This document shows, in pieces, positions 7,510 to 12,844 of a stretch of DNA of 12,852 bases. The stretch is taken from positions 1 through 12,852 of the forward strand of contig JAFOMV010000108.1 in assembly GCA_017418765.1 (NCBI GenBank). The letters are read 5' to 3'. Origin of the DNA: Ruminococcus sp. (lineage in GTDB: Bacteria; Bacillota_A; Clostridia; Oscillospirales; Ruminococcaceae). The translations under genes and the position numbers were made by a program. Below the pieces are notes generated by a model. That model did no database searches. It saw nothing but the letters and a program-made list of their open reading frames with translations, and was not told the origin of the DNA. The first letter of the stretch is position 1, and each line of letters begins with the position of its first letter.

Positions 7510-7543
7510 AATATACAAAGCCAATATGGGATATTTGTATATT
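7510..7543. repeat. perfect inverted repeat in the leader of the TIM barrel-nrdR operon
   Basis: AATATACAAA (7510-7519) and TTTGTATATT (7534-7543) form a perfect 10-base inverted repeat with 14 bases between, and the spacer contains a partly symmetric CCAATATGG. It lies between the promoter and the ribosome binding site of the minus-strand operon, so it could be a repressor operator or an RNA stem-loop. It does not match the NrdR box I know (acaCwAtATaTwgtgt). Confidence 0.6.
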
Positions 7544-7567
7544 CAGCCTTTATTAGTTGACAAATAA

Positions 7568-7596
7568 ATTATACCTATAAAAATACTCTGTGTCAA
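7568..7596 (-). promoter_or_regulatory. promoter of the TIM barrel-nrdR operon
   Basis: Minus-strand perfect TTGACA (7591-7596), 17-base spacer, perfect TATAAT (7568-7573). The predicted transcript starts near 7561 and has a leader of about 79 bases that contains the inverted repeat at 7510-7543. Confidence 0.9.
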
Positions 7597-7649
7597 GAAG
7601 AATTTTGTCCCGAGCTGTCATATAAGAAACAATGATCGCCTGATTACGG

Positions 7650-7690
7650 AAAAATCGCCGTGATACTGCCATCCCGGAAATATCACGGCG
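7650..7690 (-). terminator. rho-independent terminator of mscL
   Basis: Minus-strand stem of 10 pairs, CGCCGTGATA (7681-7690) with TATCACGGCG (7656-7665), 15-base loop, followed by ATTTTT (7650-7655). It lies 25 bases after the mscL stop and before the next operon's promoter. Confidence 0.88.
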
Positions 7691-7714
7691 AATATTATTA
7701 ACGATATGTATAGA

Positions 7715-8128
7715 TCACTTTCTCTCCTTGAGAAGGTCTCTGATCTCTGTGAGAAGGATCTCCTCCTTCGGAGGCTCAGCAGGCTTTTCTTCTTCCTTCT
7801 TCTTGCCGATAGTCATTGCCTTGTTTACAGCCTTGATGAGGCAGAAAAGAATGATAGCAATGATAAGGAAATTAAGAACTGCTGAAAGGAAAGCGCCGTA
7901 ATTGAAGTCTACGCCGTGTACGGTGAACTTACCGCCTACGAGCTGCATAACGCCGTTCTCGTCCTTTTCAGCACCGCCTGTAATGAGAGCGATGAGCGGA
8001 TTGATGAAGTTATCAGTAAGAGCACTTACGATACTTCCGAAAGCAGCACCGATGATAACACCGATAGCCATATCCATTACGTTGCCTTTGAGTGCGAATT
8101 CCTTGAATTCCTGTAAAAACTTCTTCAT
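7715..8128 (-). CDS. mscL: large-conductance mechanosensitive channel MscL
   Basis: Membrane tension-gated pore that releases solutes during osmotic downshock and forms a homopentamer in the cytoplasmic membrane. The 137-residue protein has the conserved N-terminal helix and first transmembrane segment (KKFLQEFKEFALKGNVMDMA, then IGVIIGAAFGSIVSALTDNF, INPLIALITGG), a short periplasmic loop (about 52-75), a second membrane helix at about 76-103 (FLSAVLNFLIIAIILFCLIK), and a charged C-terminal bundle helix (EEILLTEIRDLLKERK). Start at 8128 (MKKFLQEF) is chosen because AAGGAG is 9 bases upstream; the longer frame from 8164 adds 12 charged residues without a ribosome binding site. No convincing promoter was found in the 74 bases upstream, so it may also receive transcripts from the repeat protein gene. 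Confidence 0.96.
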   Translation of the reverse strand: MKKFLQEFKEFALKGNVMDMAIGVIIGAAFGSIVSALTDNFINPLIALITGGAEKDENGVMQLVGGKFTVHGVDFNYGAFLSAVLNFLIIAIILFCLIKAVNKAMTIGKKKEEEKPAEPPKEEILLTEIRDLLKERK

Positions 8129-8137
8129 TTTCATCTT

Positions 8138-8143
8138 CTCCTT
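8138..8143 (-). promoter_or_regulatory. ribosome binding site deciding the mscL start
   Basis: AAGGAG on the minus strand is 9 bases before the ATG at 8128 but only 3 bases before the ATG at 8134, so the MKKFLQEF start is favoured. Confidence 0.75.
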
Positions 8144-8202
8144 ATTGTGTTGTTTTTTCCTCAATGAGAGGATACTTCACAAATGATCCTTTCATATCGG
8201 AC

Positions 8203-9126
8203 TCACCCTTTTGAAAACAGATCCTTCAGCTCAGGGATAACGGGTATCTCCACAACTTCGGTTTCAGCCGCCTTTTTATCCTGTATATGCTTGCGGAGCA
8301 TGATATGGTCTTCCTCGTCATTACAGCTGCTATTCCTTTTTGGGATAGCTTCGACAGCACGATCTGCCTGTGCCATTATAGCCTGCTTGTGTTCAGGAAT
8401 ATATCGTTCGAGCTGATCCGCATCAGCTGCTTTGGTCTTTGCCATTATATTCCATCTCAAAGCTTCGCTGTTTTTTGCAAGTGATTCGGCACTGACTTCC
8501 CTTGCAGCCCTCATTTTGTCCTGTGTTTTCTTTTCCGTGTTGTATTCAAGATCGTCAGCATTAACGATATCAGCTGAACGCATATACAGCCTGTTGAATT
8601 TGTGTTCTTCATTTCTGACAAGAGCAGAAGCGTCAGCTATAGGTGCGTCGCTCATATATTCGCTGTGTTTTTCCTCATACTTTTTCTTTCGGCTGAGATC
8701 GATATCTTCAATGGACAGCGAGTCCATTTCTTCGCTGTGTTTACCGAAAAAATCGTCATCGGAAATATTCTTGTGTTTGCCTGTACTGCCGCCGTCGAAA
8801 AATTTCCAGAAATCATCGGTGATATCTGCTTTTTCATCTGCGGCCGGTTTAGCTGGTACAGAGACCCGGGATTGACCATTATCATACCTGAGCCGCTGCT
8901 GATCATATCCTGACACCTGCGGCCGGATCATCGGCTGACCATACACAGGCATACCGTTCTGATCATACCCTACTATCGGCGTTTGCTGATAGACTGCGGG
9001 CTGACTGTAGACAGGCATACCATTCTGATCATAACCTATTATCTGAGGCTGTTGATACATATCGGGCTTGCCGTATATCGGCATACCGTTATGGTCATAT
9101 CCTATTATAGCTGTTTTTTGATACAT
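8203..9126 (-). CDS. repeat protein of unknown function with YDQNGMPVYG tandem repeats
   Basis: A 307-residue hydrophilic protein I do not recognise; no signal peptide or membrane segment is seen, so it is probably cytoplasmic. Residues 1-66 are three near-identical 22-residue repeats, each with IIGYDQNGMPVYGQP or a close variant, and a fourth partial copy (67-76, VSGYDQQ). Residues 100-128 are acidic and aromatic with DDFWKFFDGG and DDDFFGKH. Residues about 136-276 form degenerate 23-residue modules with Met at 158, 182, 205, 228, 251 and 276 and the pattern A-x-x-L-x-x-N-x-x-E ending in a hydrophobic residue plus M, likely helical. The tail is VVEIPVIPELKDLFSKG. The ATG at 9126 is preceded by AGGAGG (9140-9145), but the 13-base spacing is long. 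It lies upstream of mscL on the same strand. Confidence 0.85.
   Translation of the reverse strand: MYQKTAIIGYDHNGMPIYGKPDMYQQPQIIGYDQNGMPVYSQPAVYQQTPIVGYDQNGMPVYGQPMIRPQVSGYDQQRLRYDNGQSRVSVPAKPAADEKADITDDFWKFFDGGSTGKHKNISDDDFFGKHSEEMDSLSIEDIDLSRKKKYEEKHSEYMSDAPIADASALVRNEEHKFNRLYMRSADIVNADDLEYNTEKKTQDKMRAAREVSAESLAKNSEALRWNIMAKTKAADADQLERYIPEHKQAIMAQADRAVEAIPKRNSSCNDEEDHIMLRKHIQDKKAAETEVVEIPVIPELKDLFSKG
8929..9126 (-). repeat. three tandem 66-base coding repeats
   Basis: The first 198 bases of the repeat protein gene are three consecutive 66-base units encoding 22-residue repeats that share GYDxNGMPxYxxP. The second and third units are most alike; the first is more diverged (GYDHNGMPIYGKP). 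Such in-frame tandem units can expand or contract by slippage or recombination. Confidence 0.9.
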
Positions 9127-9139
9127 TGGATGGGGGATA

Positions 9140-9145
9140 CCTCCT
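9140..9145 (-). promoter_or_regulatory. ribosome binding site with long spacing, repeat protein gene
   Basis: Perfect AGGAGG on the minus strand but 13 bases from the only ATG that fits the repeat frame (9126). The spacer contains a C-run (CCCCC). The unusual spacing may lower translation. No alternative ATG, GTG or TTG in frame lies closer. Confidence 0.65.
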
Positions 9146-9773
9146 GTTTGCTGAATAGCTTGCTATCGTTCTCTCGATCAAACCTTGCAAAAAAGCTGAT
9201 GGATATTTTGGCATGGTCCATTTCTGAGAGCAATAAATAAACGGGGGACAAATGCTGTGATCATGCTGGATCGCTGTTTAATTTTAAAGGCAATGATATC
9301 GGTATCTGTACTTCACAACATTATGCGATGTTTTTGTTAAAACACAGATGACATTTGTGAAAATACATTCGGCTTTATGTGTATCAAAACGAACAGAAAG
9401 CTTATGGAAAAGCTTCTCGGAAATACTGATACATGGCTGTACACAGACGCTGCCGCAATGAGAGAAACGGTATTGCCGCAAGCCGTAAAGCCGCAATTTA
9501 TCACTTATTTTATTATAACATTAAAATTTAGATTTTTCAATAGATATTTAAAAAATTGTGAAATACTATGCTATTTTTTATAGGCTCTTTGTTGATATTT
9601 AACGTTGATAACAAGATATATTTCATGCATATGCATAAGAACACGTTTTTTATGTCCTGAATTATCCATGTTATATCTGAAAAACTAACAAATATTGCCT
9701 CTTTATAAGGCGATTTTTACAGCACACATACAAATATGCATGGAAACTACTGTTTTTTTATAAATAAATGTGG
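9146..9773. other. gene-poor AT-rich intergenic region
   Basis: About 680 bases between the divergent repeat protein gene and the vanY-like gene with no gene I can support. It should hold both promoters. The part nearest the repeat gene has only weak candidates, such as TTGATC-18-TATTCA near 9155-9190 on the minus strand. Around 9377-9496 a plus-strand frame has coding-like codons but no ribosome binding site. GCCGCAA occurs three times at 9452-9458, 9475-9481 and 9490-9496. From about 9500 the sequence is very AT-rich, with a 12-base perfect palindrome ATGCATATGCAT (9625-9636) and a terminator-like hairpin (9695-9718). Confidence 0.7.
9695..9718 (+). terminator. terminator-like hairpin with no gene upstream
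   Basis: Plus-strand TTGCCT (9695-9700), 7-base loop, AGGCGA (9708-9713), then TTTTT (9714-9718). The stem has six pairs including one G-U. It would end a plus-strand transcript arising in the intergenic gap, but no gene precedes it, so it may mark the end of an unannotated small RNA or be fortuitous. Confidence 0.4.
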
Positions 9774-9779
9774 TATAAT
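9771..9779 (+). promoter_or_regulatory. extended -10 promoter of the vanY-like gene
   Basis: TGGTATAAT: a perfect TATAAT (9774-9779) with the extended TG motif one base upstream. The -35 region 17 bases away (TGTTTT at 9751-9756) is poor, which is common for extended -10 promoters. Transcription would start near 9786, which argues against a start codon at 9794. Confidence 0.75.
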
Positions 9780-9815
9780 ATACTTGATAAATTATGCTGC
9801 TCTATGCGGCAGATC

Positions 9816-9819
9816 GGAG
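9816..9819 (+). promoter_or_regulatory. ribosome binding site deciding the vanY-like start
   Basis: GGAG lies 7 bases before the ATG at 9827. The upstream ATG at 9794 has no ribosome binding site and is about 8 bases from the predicted transcription start. Confidence 0.7.
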
Positions 9820-9826
9820 TGCAGAA

Positions 9827-10957
9827 ATGGCTAAGGATGTTAATAAAGCTAAAGGCTATAAAAAAAGTAAAGTTTTCATTGATCTTATCCTGAGCATTGC
9901 TCTTGCAGGCGCATGCGGATATATAGTCAAAGTCGTCGCAGACCGTTCCAGGATAGTTGAACCTTCTGCTTTTGTTGATAATACCGAGCTCGAAGCAGCT
10001 AAACTCGAAGCTGATAAGGCTGACCCTACCAAGACCGTTTTTGAGGATATCTCTGTCAGAAATGAGGAGGTATATAAAGGCGACCTTATACTTGTCAATT
10101 TTGACCATCAGTATTTCGGCGGAGGCGAAGACCTCGTAGGCATAGCCGAAATGAATGAACGTGCAAAAAGAGAAAGCTTCACCGCCTACAGCTACGATTT
10201 CACCATACTCCGCAGAGTTTATGAGCCTATGGCACAAATGCTGGATGATTTCTGCAAGGAATTCGATAATGATACTGTCCAGATATACGGTTCATACAGA
10301 ACTACTGATTTCCAGCAGCAGCTGTACGATGAAGATGTCGCTATGACAGGAAATGATGTATCAACACGTGTTGCAAAGCCGGGTTTCAGCGAACATGAAT
10401 CAGGCTATGCTTTCGACCTTACAGAAACTGCTACAGGTGATTATGAGGGCACAGGCGATTATGCATGGATAAACGAAAACTGCTATAAATATGGTTTCAT
10501 CGTCCGTTATACTGAGGATAAGACCGATATTACACAGATACAGCCAGAACCCTGGCATTTCCGCTATGTAGGCATCCCACACGCTTACTATATGATGAAG
10601 AACAACCTCTGCATGGAGGAATATATCTCACTTCTCAGCCAGTATGTCTACGGCGAGCATCATCTTGAATTCACTGACGATTCAGGCAATGATTATGAGA
10701 TATACTATGTTCCTGCTGATATGGGTTCGGAAAGTACAAACGTACCTGTCCCCGCAGGAAAGAAATATGAGATATCAGGCAACAATATCGACGGATTTAT
10801 CGTTACCCTTTACAAGAAGGGCGACGAATATATCAGAGAAGGCGAGGATGATGCTTCTTCCCGTCCCGCAGGCTATTCAGCAGGCGGAGATACCGATGAG
10901 AATGAAGCTGATAACTCAGATGAGGAAACAACAGAAGCTGAAGAAAACGCAGAATAA
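9827..10957 (+). CDS. D-alanyl-D-alanine carboxypeptidase, VanY family (M15B), membrane-anchored
   Basis: Zinc peptidase that removes the terminal D-Ala from peptidoglycan stem peptides outside the cell. With the start at 9827 (MAKDVNKAKGYKK) the protein has 376 residues: basic cytoplasmic N-terminus, one membrane helix at about 15-37, a linker to about 120, the catalytic VanY domain at about 120-265, and a C-terminal part of about 110 residues. Motifs seen are GSYRTTDFQQQLYD (Arg158), GFSEHESGYAFDL (zinc ligands His190 and Asp197) and PEPWHFRYVG (Glu241 base, His244 ligand). The last 35 residues are strongly acidic (Asp/Glu rich, ending TTEAEENAE). No vanRS or vanHAX genes are nearby, so this is likely housekeeping wall trimming rather than a vancomycin resistance cluster. 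Confidence 0.92.
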   Translation: MAKDVNKAKGYKKSKVFIDLILSIALAGACGYIVKVVADRSRIVEPSAFVDNTELEAAKLEADKADPTKTVFEDISVRNEEVYKGDLILVNFDHQYFGGGEDLVGIAEMNERAKRESFTAYSYDFTILRRVYEPMAQMLDDFCKEFDNDTVQIYGSYRTTDFQQQLYDEDVAMTGNDVSTRVAKPGFSEHESGYAFDLTETATGDYEGTGDYAWINENCYKYGFIVRYTEDKTDITQIQPEPWHFRYVGIPHAYYMMKNNLCMEEYISLLSQYVYGEHHLEFTDDSGNDYEIYYVPADMGSESTNVPVPAGKKYEISGNNIDGFIVTLYKKGDEYIREGEDDASSRPAGYSAGGDTDENEADNSDEETTEAEENAE

Positions 10958-10990
10958 GCTGATATATCGGCAATTATCATATACGTAATT

Positions 10991-11033
10991 ATCGGGACGA
11001 ACCTTTATGAAAAAGGATCGCCCCGATTTTTTT
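10991..11033 (+). terminator. rho-independent terminator of the vanY-like gene
   Basis: Interrupted long stem: ATCGGG pairs with CCCGAT, CGA with TCG, CCTTT with AAAGG, with two single mismatches and a short A-rich loop, followed by seven or more T. It lies 33 bases after the stop. On the minus strand no T-run follows the stem, so it is directed at the plus strand, although the convergent tetR-like gene ends only 20 bases away. Confidence 0.9.
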
Positions 11034-11053
11034 ATATCAGTGTATAGTCATTC

Positions 11054-11659
11054 TTATACATCCTTATGTCTGTTGATGATAAGTCTGATTGAATCATAAA
11101 GATGAGGTTTAAGCTCACTTATCGTGCATGGGTCTTCGTAAAGTATAGCTGAATAGCAGGTCGATGAAACAAGCTCGATTATCATAAAAAGCATTATCTC
11201 AGGATCTTTGAACTGATAAGGCGCTTCCGAAAGCATACTGTAGTATACATCTGAGAAATTCACATCTTCGTCTGAGGCAGGAGATGTAATGGCAGTTTTG
11301 AATATTCCCCAGCTGAGATTCTTGGAAATAAATGTAAGCAGAGACTGATTGGCGTTGAGCTGATTTATGATATTATCCACTATACTGACTATCTTATCCT
11401 CAAAGCTTAGGTCTTCTGCATTGCTTCCGAGGGATTCTACAGCGTTTCTGAAAAGCTGACTGGATTTATGGGATATCAGTCTGTTGCGGATATCATACTT
11501 GTCCTTGAAATACAGATAAAAAGTTCCCTTGGCAACACCTGCCTGACTTACAATATCGGAAATGGATGTTTTGCTAAACCCCTTGGTAGTAAAAAAATCA
11601 AAAGCGGTCTTCAGCAGATTACCCTCTTTTATCTTTTTGTTTACATCGACTTTTCTCAT
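11054..11659 (-). CDS. TetR/AcrR family transcriptional regulator
   Basis: A 201-residue one-component regulator. The N-terminal DNA-binding domain (about 12-60) shows the family pattern: LLKTAFDFFTTKGFSKTSI, SDIVSQAGVAKGTFYLYF and KDKYDIRNRL. The C-terminal half (about 70-195) is helical and variable, with LLTFISKNLSWGIFKTAI and the late stretch LFMIIELVSSTCYSAIL, and is expected to bind an unknown ligand and dimerise. The ATG at 11659 follows AGAGGGAA at about 7 bases. It has its own consensus promoter and converges on the vanY-like gene. Its targets are unknown; an imperfect inverted repeat in its own leader could allow autoregulation. Confidence 0.93.
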   Translation of the reverse strand: MRKVDVNKKIKEGNLLKTAFDFFTTKGFSKTSISDIVSQAGVAKGTFYLYFKDKYDIRNRLISHKSSQLFRNAVESLGSNAEDLSFEDKIVSIVDNIINQLNANQSLLTFISKNLSWGIFKTAITSPASDEDVNFSDVYYSMLSEAPYQFKDPEIMLFMIIELVSSTCYSAILYEDPCTISELKPHLYDSIRLIINRHKDV

Positions 11660-11676
11660 TGCAGTTTCCCTCTTAT

Positions 11677-11702
11677 CTTAAAAATGACTTTTTCAATGTA
11701 AG
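11677..11702. repeat. imperfect inverted repeat in the tetR-like leader (candidate operator)
   Basis: CTTA (11677-11680) and TAAG (11699-11702) flank an inner TGA (11685-11687) and TCA (11693-11695), giving near two-fold symmetry over 26 bases. It sits between the predicted transcription start (about 11725) and the start codon, a usual place for a TetR-family autoregulatory site. The match is weak, so this is only a candidate. Confidence 0.3.
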
Positions 11703-11731
11703 CATGAAAAAAATATCCTTCTTTATTTCTC

Positions 11732-11760
11732 ATTATAACCCAGAACAACATATGTGTCAA
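11732..11760 (-). promoter_or_regulatory. promoter of the tetR-like gene
   Basis: Minus-strand perfect TTGACA (11755-11760), 17-base spacer, perfect TATAAT (11732-11737). The leader is about 65 bases long. Confidence 0.9.
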
Positions 11761-11773
11761 GCAAAAAAATGAC

Positions 11774-11787
11774 CATCCAAAAGGATG
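11774..11787 (-). repeat. short stem-loop followed by a T-run
   Basis: CATCC (11774-11778) and GGATG (11783-11787) with a 4-base loop. On the minus strand GTCATTTTTTT follows, just before the -35 box of the tetR-like gene. It may be a weak second terminator for the DUF805 gene. Confidence 0.4.
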
Positions 11788-11808
11788 TGCTCCGTTTCCG
11801 CAGACATC

Positions 11809-11860
11809 AAAAAGCGGAACACTTACAGCTTATAATTATAAAGCTGTATAAGTGTACCGC
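11809..11860 (-). terminator. rho-independent terminator of the DUF805 gene
   Basis: Long inverted repeat 11814-11860. On the plus strand GCGGAACACTTA then CAGCTT pair with AAGCTG, then TAAGTGT and CCGC, with one mismatch and small bulges. On the minus strand TTTTT (11809-11813) follows directly. It lies 8 bases after the DUF805 stop codon. Confidence 0.85.
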
Positions 11861-11868
11861 AGTTGGTA

Positions 11869-12720
11869 TCATGATCCGCTTTTTCTCATTGGATCAGCAG
11901 CAGGACCGTACTGATTATTGCCATCGCTTGGCATAAGGAAGAAAATAAAAATAATAAAAAGAATAATAGAGCCTATATATGGTACTAAACAAAGCAGGTA
12001 CATCATACCGCTTTTTCCTGTATCATGCAGACGCCTTACGCCTAATGATAATCCAGGTATCACTAATCCTAAACCGGCAAGTAACAAAAATATTAAAAAA
12101 ATTCCAGCAGCAATTCCGCCCACTTTTCCATTGCCTGAAACATTACTATTTGTAACGCCAGTGGATGAAATTCTATATAAGAATGTCATTATAAATAAAG
12201 CTATAACTATAAAAATAATTTCAAAACACACTACCCACCAGTATTCAGAACGTGTGGAACGTCCGCTGAAATTTGCATAATTCTTGAAGAATAGCTTTAC
12301 TGCGTCAACAGGACCTACATATCTCGGACTTCCGTCAGTTGTATTGTAACCGCTGTAAAGGCTGTCATGTCCGTAGGAACTTTCGGCATATTGCTGAATT
12401 TTAACGTTCTGAGGGCCATAGCCCGGCTGACCGAACTGTCCGTAGCTTTGCTGCTGAGCATTGCTCTGACCGTATTGTGGTGCTCCGAACGGCTGAGGGC
12501 CGTATCCGTGAGACTGTTCCTGCTGTCCATAAGAATTATCATAGCTGTATCTTGGGTCAGGATCGTTTATATCAAGCATATCGCTGTTGTTAGCAGCCGG
12601 CTGACCTGATGCTGTTTTTGTCAGGTCTATGCTGTTTGTTTCTTCCTCAACATTAGCGCCGCATTCTTCACAGTATTTTGCTCCATAAGGTATATTATAT
12701 CCGCAATATCTGCACTTCAT
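11869..12720 (-). CDS. zinc ribbon plus DUF805 integral membrane protein
   Basis: A 283-residue protein of unknown function. It starts with a zinc ribbon (KCRYCGYNIPYGAKYCEECG, Cys3, Cys6, Cys17, Cys20), then a linker of about 110 residues rich in Gln, Gly, Tyr, Ser and Pro with recurring YGQ/YGP (about 58-120), then a DUF805 domain (about 140-275) marked by FSGRSTRSEYWW, GVRRLHDTGKSG and NQYGP. Three or four hydrophobic segments are seen, at about 160-182, 202-228 and 240-263. DUF805 proteins are small inner-membrane proteins with no established role. The start at 12720 is preferred to 12726 because GGAG (12730-12733) is 9 bases away, against 3. It has a consensus promoter, a structured leader and a terminator, so it looks monocistronic. 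Confidence 0.9.
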   Translation of the reverse strand: MKCRYCGYNIPYGAKYCEECGANVEEETNSIDLTKTASGQPAANNSDMLDINDPDPRYSYDNSYGQQEQSHGYGPQPFGAPQYGQSNAQQQSYGQFGQPGYGPQNVKIQQYAESSYGHDSLYSGYNTTDGSPRYVGPVDAVKLFFKNYANFSGRSTRSEYWWVVCFEIIFIVIALFIMTFLYRISSTGVTNSNVSGNGKVGGIAAGIFLIFLLLAGLGLVIPGLSLGVRRLHDTGKSGMMYLLCLVPYIGSIILFIIFIFFLMPSDGNNQYGPAADPMRKSGS

Positions 12721-12729
12721 ATCCATCTA

Positions 12730-12733
12730 CTCC
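12730..12733 (-). promoter_or_regulatory. ribosome binding site deciding the DUF805 start
   Basis: GGAG on the minus strand is 9 bases before the ATG at 12720 and 3 bases before the ATG at 12726; the inner start is favoured. Confidence 0.65.
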
Positions 12734-12748
12734 GATCTTTTTGTATAA

Positions 12749-12794
12749 GGCAATACCGTGAAAATCTGTCAGTCAGACTTTATGCGTTATTGCC
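12749..12794 (-). repeat. structured leader hairpin upstream of the DUF805 gene
   Basis: GGCAATA (12749-12755) and TATTGCC (12788-12794) are perfect inverted arms, extended by CG/CG after one mismatch, and enclose an inner CTG/CAG symmetry (around 12767-12776). It lies in the 5' leader between promoter and ribosome binding site. It may be an RNA stem-loop or a protein-binding site. I do not recognise it as a known riboswitch. Confidence 0.55.
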
Positions 12795-12815
12795 TGCATG
12801 GTTTATTATGGTATT

Positions 12816-12844
12816 ATTTTATCATAGAGAACATTATTTGTCAA
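12816..12844 (-). promoter_or_regulatory. promoter of the DUF805 gene
   Basis: Minus-strand perfect TTGACA (12839-12844), 17-base spacer and TAAAAT (12816-12821). The predicted leader is about 90 bases and carries the hairpin at 12749-12794. Confidence 0.87.

Noticed and set aside
7510..7543. Classical NrdR box pair
   Set aside because: The arms do not contain the CwAtATaTwG core of known NrdR boxes, so it is reported only as an unexplained inverted repeat.
8432..8875. Plus-strand 147-residue open frame
   Set aside because: It is antisense to the repeat protein gene, has Ser/Leu-rich composition typical of a shadow frame, and lacks a ribosome binding site.
8929..9126. CRISPR array
   Set aside because: The repeats are contiguous, in frame and coding, with no spacers.
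9284..9496. Minus-strand 70-residue frame in the intergenic gap
   Set aside because: Cys/His/Tyr-rich composition, no ribosome binding site and no recognisable motif.
9625..9636. ATGCATATGCAT as an origin or attachment site
   Set aside because: The palindrome is isolated in AT-rich sequence, with no DnaA boxes, integrase or direct repeats around it.
9758..10237. Minus-strand 159-residue open frame
   Set aside because: It is antisense to the vanY-like gene and crosses its promoter; the plus strand has clear M15 peptidase motifs.
9827..10957. Part of a vancomycin resistance cluster
   Set aside because: No vanR, vanS, vanH, vanA or vanX type gene is nearby; a lone VanY-family enzyme is common in Firmicutes.
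10644..10988. Plus-strand 114-residue frame inside the vanY-like gene
   Set aside because: Out-of-frame shadow with no translation signal.
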